This document shows positions 17,435-25,802 of a stretch of 64,000 bases of DNA, piece by piece (position 1 is the first letter of the stretch; every line of letters starts with the position of its first letter). Where the stretch lies: the NCBI RefSeq assembly GCF_001507435.1, contig NZ_LMWH01000004.1, positions 153,378 to 217,377 of the forward strand, written 5' to 3'. The position numbers were made by a program, and so were the translations under genes. The stretch comes from Streptomyces sp. NRRL F-5122 (GTDB lineage Bacteria; Actinomycetota; Actinomycetes; Streptomycetales; Streptomycetaceae). The notes under the pieces are model-generated. The model was given only the letters and a program-made list of their open reading frames with translations. It was not told the origin of the DNA and did not search any database.

Positions 17435-20400
17435 GTGATACCGAGATGGCCGGCGCCCCGCAGGCGCCCCGCCCAGAGCCGGACAAGGGTCGCGGCCCTC
17501 ACCGTCACCGCACTCGCCGCGGCACTCATGCCGCCCCTGGCCGCACAGGCCGCCACCGTGCCACCGCCGCCGACCGACGCGCGGCTCGCGGCCGAGCCCG
17601 CACGGCACGACGCGACCCGGGAGCAGTTCTACTTCGTCATGCCGGACCGCTTCGCCGACGGCGACGTCTCCAACAACCGTGGAGGGCTGACCGGTTCGCG
17701 TCTGGCGACCGGGTACGACCCCAGCGACAAGGGGTTCTACCAGGGCGGTGACCTCAAGGGCCTGACCAAGAGGCTCGACTACATCAAGGGCCTCGGCACC
17801 ACCGCCATCTGGATGGCGCCGATCTTCAAGAACCAGCCGGTGCAGGGCACCGGTTCCGACGCCTCGGCCGGCTACCACGGTTACTGGATCACCGACTTCA
17901 CCCGTGTCGACCCGCACTTCGGCAGCAACGACGACCTGCGGACCCTCATCTCCAAGGCGCATGCCAAGGGCATGAAGGTCTACTTCGACGTCATCACCAA
18001 CCACACCGCCGATGTCGTCGACTACAAGGAGAAGTCCTACGACTACCTCTCCAAGGGGGCCTTCCCCTATCTGACCAAGGACGGGCGGCCCTTCGACGAC
18101 GCCGGCCACGCCGACGGCACGAACGGCTTCCCGGCCACGGACGCCGACTCCTTCCCGCGCACCCCGGTGGTCCCCGCCGCGAAGAAGGACGTCAAGGTCC
18201 CCACCTGGCTCAACGACCCGACGATGTACCACAACCGCGGTGACTCCACGTACGCCGGCGAGTCCACGACATACGGCGACTTCTCCGGGCTCGACGACCT
18301 GTGGACAGAGCGTCCCGAGGTGGTCGAGGGCATGGAGAGGATCTACGAGCGGTGGGTGCGGGACTTCGGTGTCGACGGCTTCCGCATCGACACCGTGAAG
18401 CACGTGAACATGGAGTTCTGGACGCAGTGGGCGACGGCGCTCGACCGGTATGCCGCCGCGCACGGACGCAAGAACTTCTTCATGTTCGGTGAGGTCTATT
18501 CCTCCGACCCGTCGGTCACGGCCCCGTACGTCACCCAGGGGCGCCTCGACGCCACCCTCGACTTCCCCTTCCAGGAGGCGGCCCGCCAGTACGCCTCCCA
18601 GGGCGGCAGCGCGCAGAAGCTCGCGGGCGTCTTCGCGAACGACTACCGCTACACGACCGACAAGGCCAACGCCTACGAGCAGGTCACCTTCCTCGGCAAC
18701 CACGACATGGGGCGGATCGGCTCCTTCCTGGAGCAGGACAACCCCGAGGCGTCGGACGCGGAACTGCTCGGGAAGGACCGGCTCGCCAATGAGCTGATGT
18801 TCCTCAGCCGCGGCAATCCGGTCGTCTACTACGGCGACGAGCAGGGCTTCACCGGATCGGGCGGCGACAAGGACGCCCGCCAGACGATGTTCGCGTCCAA
18901 GGTCGCGGACTACCTGGACGACGACGAGATCGGCACCGAACGCACGCACGCGAGCGATGCCTACGACACGAGTGCGCCGCTCTACCGGCAGATCAGCACC
19001 CTCTCCGCGCTGCGCAAGGACAACCCCGCGCTCGCCGACGGTGTCCAGACCGAGCGGTACGCGGCCGACGGCCCCGGCATCTACGCCTTCTCCCGCACGG
19101 GGAACGACGGGACCGAGTACGTCGTCGCCTTCAACAACGCCGGCGCACAGAAGACGGCCACGTTCGCGACGGGGTCGGCCACGATGGCGTTCCGCGGCAT
19201 ATACGGGACCGACACGCAGGTCAGGAGCGGCGCGGACAAGAAGGTCACCGTCACCGTCCCCGCCGGGTCCGCCGTCGTCCTCAAGGCCGCCGCCCGTCTC
19301 GGCACCCCCGCCGCAAGGCCGACCCTCGTCCTGAAGGCCCCGGACGCGGGCGCCACCGGCACCGTCGACCTCACGGCCGACGTCGACGGTGGCCTGCTCG
19401 ACCGGGTCGTGTTCGCCGCCCAGACCGGCAACGGGCCCTGGCGTGTGCTCGGTTCAGCCGACCACGCCCCGTACCGGGTCACCCAGACCATCGACAAGGA
19501 CGCGGCCCCCGGCACCGTCCTGCGCTACAAGGCGGTCGTGGTCGACACGGCCGGGCGCACCGCGAGCGCCACGGCCACGAGCACCACCGGCACGCCGCCC
19601 GCGCCCGAGGTCCCCACGGCCTCCTCCCGCGACTATGCCGTCGTCCACTACAAGCGAGCCGACGGCGACTACGCGAACTGGAACCTGTACGCCTGGGGCG
19701 ACCTCGCCGACGGCGAGGCGACCGAGTGGCCGGCCGGCCACCCCTTCTCCGGGCGCGACGCCTACGGCGCCTTCGCCTGGGTCAAGCTCAAGCCGGGCGC
19801 CTCGAACGTGGGCTTCCTGGTCGTCGACAAGAACGGCACCGAGGACGTGTCCGCCGACCGTGCCATCGACGTCACCAGGACCGGCGAGGTCTGGGTCGAG
19901 CAGGGCAAGGAGACCGTCCTCACCGAGAAGCCGGCGGCCGACTACCCCGCCCAGGACAGGATGAAGGCGATCCTCCACTACCACCGCGCGGACGGTGACT
20001 ACGACGGCTGGGGGCTGCACGTCTGGACGGGCGCGGCGAACCCCACCGACTGGTCCGACCCGCTGAAGCCGGTGCGCACCGACGCGTACGGCGCGGTCTT
20101 CGAGGTGCCGCTCACCGAGGGGGCCACCAGCCTCGGCTACATCGTCCACAAGGGCGACGAGAAGGACCTGCCCTCGGACCAGTCACTGGACCTCACGGCG
20201 AACGGCCACGAGGTGTGGCTGCTGAGCGGCCAGGAGAAGTACCTGCTGCCCCAGCCCGCGGGCAGCGCGGCCGCCCTCGACCTGACCACGTCCAAAGCCG
20301 TCTGGACCGACCGCGACACCCTGGCCTGGAACGGTGCCGACAACGCCGCCTCGACCCAGTTGCTCTACTCCCACGACGGTTCGATCGCCGTCGAGCACGG

Positions 20401-22852
20401 CACACTCACCGGCGACGACGTGCGCTGGCTGCGGCTGACGAGGAGCACGCTCACCGACGCGCAGAAGGCGAAGTTCCCGTATCTGAAGGACTACACGGCC
20501 TGGTCCGTCGACCCGCGCGACCGGGACCGGGTGCGCGAGGCACTGAGCGGTCAGCTCGTGGCCTCCCAGCGCGCGGCGAACGGCGCCGTGACGGCCGCGA
20601 CGGGAGTGCAGATCGCCGGTGTCCTGGACGATCTGTACCCCGATGCGACCAAGGCCGCCCTCGGCCCGGTCTTCCACGACGGCCGGCCGACCCTGTCCGT
20701 GTGGGCGCCGACGGCCCAGAGCGTGCACCTCGACCTCGACGGCACCACCGTCCCGATGCGCCGTGACGCCGCCACCGGCGTATGGTCCGTCAGCGGCCCG
20801 GCGTCCTGGAAGAACAGGCCCTACCGGTACGTCGTGAAGGTCTGGGCGCCCAGCGTCCGCAAGATCGTCACCAACGAGGTCACCGATCCCTACTCGGTCG
20901 CCCTGACCGCGAACTCGGAGCGCAGCCTGGTCGTCGACCTGAACGACAGATCCCTCGCCCCGCGCGGCTGGTCGACGCTCGACAAACCGAAGGCCGTGCC
21001 GCTCAGGGACGCCGAGATCCAGGAGTTGCACATCCGGGACTTCTCGGCCGCCGACGGCACGGTCCCGGCGAAGGACCGGGGTACCTATCTCGCCTTCGCG
21101 GACAAGGACAGCGACGGTTCCGCGCACCTGCGCGCGCTGGCCGAGGCCGGGACGTCGTACGTCCATCTGCTGCCCGCCTTCGACTTCGCCACCGTCCCCG
21201 AGAGGCAGGCCGACCGGACGAGCCCCGACTGCGACCTCACCTCCTACGCGCCCGACTCGGACAAGCAGCAGGAGTGCGTCACGAAGTCCGCCGCCAAGGA
21301 CGCCTACAACTGGGGTTACGACCCGTACCACTACACGGTTCCCGAGGGGTCCTACGCCACCGACCCGGACGGCACCGCCCGTACGCTCCAGTTCCGCGAG
21401 ATGGTCAAGTCGCTGAACCAGGACGGCCTCAGGGTCGTCATGGACGTCGTCTACAACCACACGTCGGCGAGCGGTCAGGCGGAGACCAGCGTCCTGGACC
21501 GGATCGTGCCGGGCTACTACCAGCGGCTCCTCGCCGACGGCTCGGTGGCGAACAGCACCTGCTGCGCCAACACCGCGACCGAGAACGCCATGATGGGCAA
21601 GCTCGTCGTGGACTCCCTCGTCACCTGGGCCAAGGAGTACAAGGTCGACGGGTTCCGGTTCGACCTCATGGGCCACCACCCGAAGGCCAACATCCTCGCC
21701 GTGCGGCGGGCCCTCGACACGCTGACCGTCGAGAAGGACGGTGTCGACGGCAAGAAGATCATCCTGTACGGGGAGGGCTGGAACTTCGGCGAGGTCGCGA
21801 ACGACGCCCGCTTCGTCCAGGCCACGCAGGCGAACATGGCGGGCACCGGCATCGCCACCTTCTCCGACCGGGCGCGTGACGCGGTGCGCGGCGGCGGCCC
21901 CTTCGACGAGGACCCCGGCGTCCAGGGCTTCGCCTCCGGTCTGTACACCGACCCCAACTCCTCGACGGGCAACGGGACGCCCGCCGAGCAGAAGGCCCGC
22001 CTGCTGCACTACCAGGACCTCATCAAGGTCGGTCTCAGCGGCGACCTCGCCGGCTACCGCTTCACCGACACGGACGGCAGGAAGGTCACCGGAGCCGAGG
22101 TCGACTACAACGGTGCACCGGCCGGTTACGCAGACGCGCCGGGTGACGCCCTCGCCTACGCCGACGCGCACGACAACGAGTCGCTCTTCGACGCGCTCGC
22201 GTACAAGCTGCCCAAGGACACCTCCGCGTCCGACCGGGCCCGTATGCAGGTCCTCGCCATGGCGACGGCCGCCCTCTCGCAGGGCCCCTCGCTGTCCCAG
22301 GCGGGCTCGGACCTGCTGCGCTCCAAGTCCCTCGACCGCAACTCGTTCGACAGCGGCGACTGGTTCAACGCCATCCACTGGAACTGCCGCGACGGCAATG
22401 GGTTCGGCCGCGGGCTGCCGCCCGCGGCCGACAACCGGTCCAAGTGGCCGTACGCGGGGCCCCTGCTGACCTCGATCGAGGTGGGGTGCGCCCAGATCGA
22501 CGGCACCTCCGCCGCGTACCGGGACCTGCTGAGGATCCGTACGACCGAGCGCGTCTTCTCGCTCGCGACCGCCGACGAGGTGCAGTCGAAGCTGTCCTTC
22601 CCGCTTTCCGGCAAGGACGAGACGCCCGGTGTGATCACGATGCAGCTGGGCGATCTGGTCGTCGTCCTCAACGCGACGCCGCAGCGGCAGGAGCAGACGG
22701 TCGCGGACCTGGCGGGCAAGGCCTACGCGCTGCACCCGGTGCAGGCCGCGGGCGCAGACCCTATCGTCAAGACGTCCTCGTACGCGGAGGATTCCGGGAC
22801 GTTCGCCATTCCGGGTCGCACGGTGGGGATCTTCTCCAGGGTCGGACACTAG
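17435..22852 (+). CDS. Secreted bifunctional alpha-amylase/pullulanase (amylopullulanase)
   Basis: A 1805-residue secreted enzyme with two complete GH13 catalytic modules. After a signal peptide, module 1 (about 50-620) is amylase-like, with Asp319 in GFRIDTVKH, Glu353 in MFGEVYS and Asp424 in LGNHDMG. Two starch-binding CBM41-like domains follow near 734-828 and 843-940, both starting with HYxRADGDYxxW. Module 2 is a type I pullulanase with the signature YNWGYDP (1291-1297), Asp1410, Glu1447 and Asp1580; it should cut alpha-1,6 branches. I chose GTG at 17435 because AAGGAG lies at 17420-17425 and the signal peptide follows directly. S. coelicolor has a comparable bifunctional gene at this place. 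Confidence 0.95.
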   Translation: MIPRWPAPRRRPAQSRTRVAALTVTALAAALMPPLAAQAATVPPPPTDARLAAEPARHDATREQFYFVMPDRFADGDVSNNRGGLTGSRLATGYDPSDKGFYQGGDLKGLTKRLDYIKGLGTTAIWMAPIFKNQPVQGTGSDASAGYHGYWITDFTRVDPHFGSNDDLRTLISKAHAKGMKVYFDVITNHTADVVDYKEKSYDYLSKGAFPYLTKDGRPFDDAGHADGTNGFPATDADSFPRTPVVPAAKKDVKVPTWLNDPTMYHNRGDSTYAGESTTYGDFSGLDDLWTERPEVVEGMERIYERWVRDFGVDGFRIDTVKHVNMEFWTQWATALDRYAAAHGRKNFFMFGEVYSSDPSVTAPYVTQGRLDATLDFPFQEAARQYASQGGSAQKLAGVFANDYRYTTDKANAYEQVTFLGNHDMGRIGSFLEQDNPEASDAELLGKDRLANELMFLSRGNPVVYYGDEQGFTGSGGDKDARQTMFASKVADYLDDDEIGTERTHASDAYDTSAPLYRQISTLSALRKDNPALADGVQTERYAADGPGIYAFSRTGNDGTEYVVAFNNAGAQKTATFATGSATMAFRGIYGTDTQVRSGADKKVTVTVPAGSAVVLKAAARLGTPAARPTLVLKAPDAGATGTVDLTADVDGGLLDRVVFAAQTGNGPWRVLGSADHAPYRVTQTIDKDAAPGTVLRYKAVVVDTAGRTASATATSTTGTPPAPEVPTASSRDYAVVHYKRADGDYANWNLYAWGDLADGEATEWPAGHPFSGRDAYGAFAWVKLKPGASNVGFLVVDKNGTEDVSADRAIDVTRTGEVWVEQGKETVLTEKPAADYPAQDRMKAILHYHRADGDYDGWGLHVWTGAANPTDWSDPLKPVRTDAYGAVFEVPLTEGATSLGYIVHKGDEKDLPSDQSLDLTANGHEVWLLSGQEKYLLPQPAGSAAALDLTTSKAVWTDRDTLAWNGADNAASTQLLYSHDGSIAVEHGTLTGDDVRWLRLTRSTLTDAQKAKFPYLKDYTAWSVDPRDRDRVREALSGQLVASQRAANGAVTAATGVQIAGVLDDLYPDATKAALGPVFHDGRPTLSVWAPTAQSVHLDLDGTTVPMRRDAATGVWSVSGPASWKNRPYRYVVKVWAPSVRKIVTNEVTDPYSVALTANSERSLVVDLNDRSLAPRGWSTLDKPKAVPLRDAEIQELHIRDFSAADGTVPAKDRGTYLAFADKDSDGSAHLRALAEAGTSYVHLLPAFDFATVPERQADRTSPDCDLTSYAPDSDKQQECVTKSAAKDAYNWGYDPYHYTVPEGSYATDPDGTARTLQFREMVKSLNQDGLRVVMDVVYNHTSASGQAETSVLDRIVPGYYQRLLADGSVANSTCCANTATENAMMGKLVVDSLVTWAKEYKVDGFRFDLMGHHPKANILAVRRALDTLTVEKDGVDGKKIILYGEGWNFGEVANDARFVQATQANMAGTGIATFSDRARDAVRGGGPFDEDPGVQGFASGLYTDPNSSTGNGTPAEQKARLLHYQDLIKVGLSGDLAGYRFTDTDGRKVTGAEVDYNGAPAGYADAPGDALAYADAHDNESLFDALAYKLPKDTSASDRARMQVLAMATAALSQGPSLSQAGSDLLRSKSLDRNSFDSGDWFNAIHWNCRDGNGFGRGLPPAADNRSKWPYAGPLLTSIEVGCAQIDGTSAAYRDLLRIRTTERVFSLATADEVQSKLSFPLSGKDETPGVITMQLGDLVVVLNATPQRQEQTVADLAGKAYALHPVQAAGADPIVKTSSYAEDSGTFAIPGRTVGIFSRVGH

Positions 22853-22866
22853 GACACCAGCGTGGT

Positions 22867-22896
22867 GGGGCGGGCCGGGAACTCCCGGTCCGCCCC
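22867..22896 (+). terminator. Hairpin terminator after the amylopullulanase gene
   Basis: A 14-bp stem with one mismatch has arms at 22867-22880 (GGGGCGGGCCGGGA) and 22883-22896, a 2-nt loop and TTCT after it. Confidence 0.75.
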
Positions 22897-22923
22897 TTCT
22901 CCGTGCGCCGAGGGGCGGCTCAC

Positions 22924-24542
22924 ATGGATGGCAACGGCAAACAGACCGAGTCCACCGTGATGGTGGTCGACGACGTGCACGCCAGCCGCTACGCGCTGGG
23001 TGCGGTGCTCCGCCGGGCGGGACACAGCGTGGTGCCCGTCGCCAGCGGCGGCGAGGCACTGACCGAACTCGATCTGCGGCTGCGCCGGGGCACCCTGCCC
23101 GACGTCGCCCTCGTCGACGTGGGCCTGCCGGACATGAGCGGCTTCGAACTGTGCCGCAGGCTCAAGTCCTCGCCCACCACCGCCGCACTCCCGGTCGTGC
23201 ACTTCTCGGCCGTATCCGCCGGGCCCGGATTCCGCTGCCGTGGGCTGGACTCCGGCGGCGAGGCGTATCTGTCGGTGCCGGCCGAACCCGAGGAGATCCA
23301 GGCCGTCGTACGCGCCGCCGTGCGCGGAGCACGGATGAGGACCGGGGCGGAGGCACTGGCGCGGCGGCTGACGCTGCTGTCCGAGACGATCGTCTGTGTG
23401 CAGGCGGCGCGCTGCATGACGGAACTGGTACGGGCCGCAGCCGAGGGCGCCGCCCGGCTCACCGGCTCGCCCGCGTGGTCTTCGTGCTCGGTGAGGAGGG
23501 GGAGCTGTACCGGGGACTGTCCCGCTCCCGCGCCCGCACCTCGCTGCCGGACTCCGAGGCCCATGAGACGGTCGCCCGGCTGATCCGCGGTCTGTTCGGC
23601 GCGCACACGGGCGCGCACGGCACGGTGGTGCCCTATCCACTGTGGCCTGCGGGGTTTCTGCGGCCCGGCAAGGCCGAGGACGCGCGTGTGGTGGTCGCGC
23701 GAAGCCGGGAGTGCAAGCCCGCCGTCTGCGTCGCCGTGCCCGCACACGGCCCGACGGACGAGGGCGACCGGCTGGTCACCCGGCTCGCCCGGGCCACCGC
23801 CCTCGCCGCGGAGACGCTGCTCATGTACCAGGTGGAGCGCCATGTGGCGCTCACTCTGCAGCACAGCTTCCTGCCCCAGGAGGCGCCCGAGGTCCAGGGT
23901 GCCGAGACGGTCGTCCGCTATGTGCCCGCCTCGCGGCAGACGGAGATCGGCGGGGACTTCTACGCGGCGCTGACCACCTCGCAGGGGGTGCTCGCGGCGG
24001 TGGGCGACATCGCGGGGCACTCGCTGGACGCCGCCACCGTCATGGTGGAGATCCGGCACGCGTTGCGCGCCTACTGCGTCGAGAACCCGGATCCGCGGAT
24101 CCTGGCCGGGCGCCTCGACCGGCTGCTGCAGCACTTCCATCCGGACGTCACCGCCACGGTCTGCCTGGCCCTGGTCGAACCGGCCGACGGGCGCATGCGG
24201 ATCGCCAACGCGGGCCACATTCCACCCCTGGTCGTGCACGAGGACGGCACGGCGGAGTACGTATGCGCCGAAGGGCCGTTGCTCGGACTCGGGCTGGACC
24301 GGCCGCCGCCGACCGAGGCGGTGCTGGGTCCCGCGGACCGCCTGCTCATGGTCACCGACGGGCTCATCGAGACCCGTGGCACCGATCTCGCCGTGTCGAT
24401 GGAACACCTGCGCTCGGCCGCCGCCGGGGCTCCGCCCGGTGCGGCCACACTGTGCGACACACTGCTGCGCTGCTTCGGTCGGGACCGCGAGGACGACATC
24501 GCACTCCTCGCGCTGCGGCTGGGCGGCACGGAGCTAGGGTGA
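22924..24542 (+). pseudogene. Response regulator-GAF-PP2C (SpoIIE/RsbU-type) phosphatase, frameshifted
   Basis: Two frames together encode one recognisable protein. Frame one, from ATG 22924, gives a receiver domain with Asp16/Asp17 and phospho-acceptor Asp65 (VDVGLPD), then the start of a GAF-like region. Near 23465-23475 (after LTGSP) coding continues in the frame one base back, as RVVFVLGEEGELYRG and onward through the GAF-like part to a PP2C-type serine phosphatase (FLPQEAPEVQG, GGDFYAAL, GDIAGHSLDAA, NAGHIPPL, LLMVTDGLIE) ending at 24542. The first frame alone stops at 23583. One base appears to be missing, by mutation or sequencing error. In the receiver the lysine usually before the conserved proline is Val118. 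Such proteins often control anti-sigma-factor antagonists. Confidence 0.8.
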
Positions 24543-24569
24543 GGGTGCCCGCCGTAGAACAGGAGCGTC

Positions 24570-24920
24570 ATGCCGCAGATCACCGTCGACTACTCCGCAA
24601 CACTGGAGGACTCCTTCGACCGGCGCGGGTTCGCGCCGGCGCTGCACGCCGAGGTGGTCGAGATCGCGGCCGCGCGGATCGAGGCGTGCAAGACCCAGTT
24701 CCGCCGCACCGAGGACACCACGGTCGGCGCCGACCTCGAGGGCCACGCGGTTGTGCACGTCACCCTGGGGCTGCTGGCCGGACGCAGCGACGACACCAGG
24801 GTGCGGCTCACCGAGGCGACACTTGAGCTGCTGCGGCAGCATGTGAAGCCGGCCGAAGGACTCGCCCTGCACCTCTCCGCCGAGGTGCGGGATCTCGACC
24901 CGTCGTACCGCAAGTCCTAG
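24570..24920 (+). CDS. 5-carboxymethyl-2-hydroxymuconate delta-isomerase-like protein
   Basis: A 116-residue tautomerase-superfamily protein resembling the CHMI family (Pfam PF02962), an enzyme of homoprotocatechuate breakdown. The N-terminal MPQITVDYSATL supplies the catalytic Pro2 typical of the superfamily after removal of Met1, and HVTLGLLAGRSDDTRVRLTEATLELL matches the family core. The ATG at 24570 follows an AGGAG 5 nt upstream. No other homoprotocatechuate genes are nearby, so the physiological substrate is uncertain. It ends 25 bp from the convergent tetR gene. Confidence 0.8.
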   Translation: MPQITVDYSATLEDSFDRRGFAPALHAEVVEIAAARIEACKTQFRRTEDTTVGADLEGHAVVHVTLGLLAGRSDDTRVRLTEATLELLRQHVKPAEGLALHLSAEVRDLDPSYRKS

Positions 24921-24945
24921 AGCTGACGGGCCGTCGACGCGTCCG

Positions 24946-25635
24946 TCAGGACGCCAGGGAGATCAGCCGGGCGGCCAGATCGCCGAAGGGTCCGTCGCCC
25001 GGCTCGTCCCGCAGCACCCGCCGCAGCAGCGTCGCCATCTCGTCGTCGTGGACGGCGCTCACCGCCGACAGCGCGGCGAAGTCGTGCACGAGCTGGACCT
25101 CCAGCTCGCGGCGGGGGATCCGGCGCCCGTCCAACCAGATCAGTGCCGTCGACTCGACGAGCGAGATCCACGAGCGGATCACCAACTCCAGGCGCGCCGG
25201 CGGCTCCGTGATGCCCAGGTGCGCGAGGATCTGGACATACGCGGCCTGACGCACCGAGTCGATGAGCGCGTTCGTCCGCGACGAGCCGACCGCGGGCCCG
25301 CCGCGCATCAACGCCGAGAAACCGGGGCCGTGTTCGTCGACGAAGTCGAAGAACCGGTGCATCACGCGCAGCAGCCGGGCGCCCAGCGGCCCCTCCTGCG
25401 GCTCCACGAAGCGGCCCGCCAGATCCTCCGAGGCGCGCGTCAACGCGGCTTCGTAGAGGCTCAGTTTGCCGGGGAAGTAGTGATAGACCAGCGGCCTCGA
25501 GATGCCGGCGGCCGACGCTATCTCGTCGATCGAGACCTCGTCGGGGGAGCGCCGGCTGAACAGTTCGAGCGCGATGCCGATCAACTGCTGCCGCCGTTCC
25601 TCGACTCCCATTCTGCGGCGTACCCCGGTTGTCAT
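24946..25635 (-). CDS. TetR-family transcriptional regulator
   Basis: A 229-residue TetR-type regulator. The helix-turn-helix reads SIDEIASAAGISRPLVYHYFPGKLSLYEAAL at about residues 34-64, followed by an all-helical ligand or dimerisation domain. The ATG at 25635 has AAGGTG upstream. A weak palindrome (ACCG-N8-CGGT, 25647-25662) lies just upstream of the start and might be an autoregulatory site. No neighbouring target operon is obvious; the gene upstream on this strand begins far away and the downstream gene is convergent. Confidence 0.88.
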   Translation of the reverse strand: MTTGVRRRMGVEERRQQLIGIALELFSRRSPDEVSIDEIASAAGISRPLVYHYFPGKLSLYEAALTRASEDLAGRFVEPQEGPLGARLLRVMHRFFDFVDEHGPGFSALMRGGPAVGSSRTNALIDSVRQAAYVQILAHLGITEPPARLELVIRSWISLVESTALIWLDGRRIPRRELEVQLVHDFAALSAVSAVHDDEMATLLRRVLRDEPGDGPFGDLAARLISLAS

Positions 25636-25802
25636 GCGAACACCTTACCGATCGGATCCGGTCCCGAACGGGTCCCGGTGACCATGGAGGTTCACATATT
25701 CAGCACGATCTACTCACCGAATGCCCATGATTCGGGTGTCAACGGCCCGCGCCGCACCGCGGTCGGCCCCCGAGACACCACCGAGCGGCCGGCAGCCCGC
25801 GC

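Noticed and set aside
15041..18949. Open frame of 1302 codons on the minus strand across the amylase genes
   Set aside because: It spans several genes and terminators on the opposite strand, with Val/Gly/Arg/His-rich shadow composition.
20183..23059. Open frame of 958 codons on the minus strand inside the amylopullulanase gene
   Set aside because: Antisense shadow of conserved GH13 coding sequence.
23440..23600. Programmed ribosomal frameshift in the receiver-phosphatase gene
   Set aside because: No slippery heptamer or clear downstream structure is visible; mutation or sequencing error explains it more simply.
25647..25662. TetR operator candidate ACCG-N8-CGGT
   Set aside because: The palindrome is short and imperfect; it is mentioned under the regulator but not supported enough to list.
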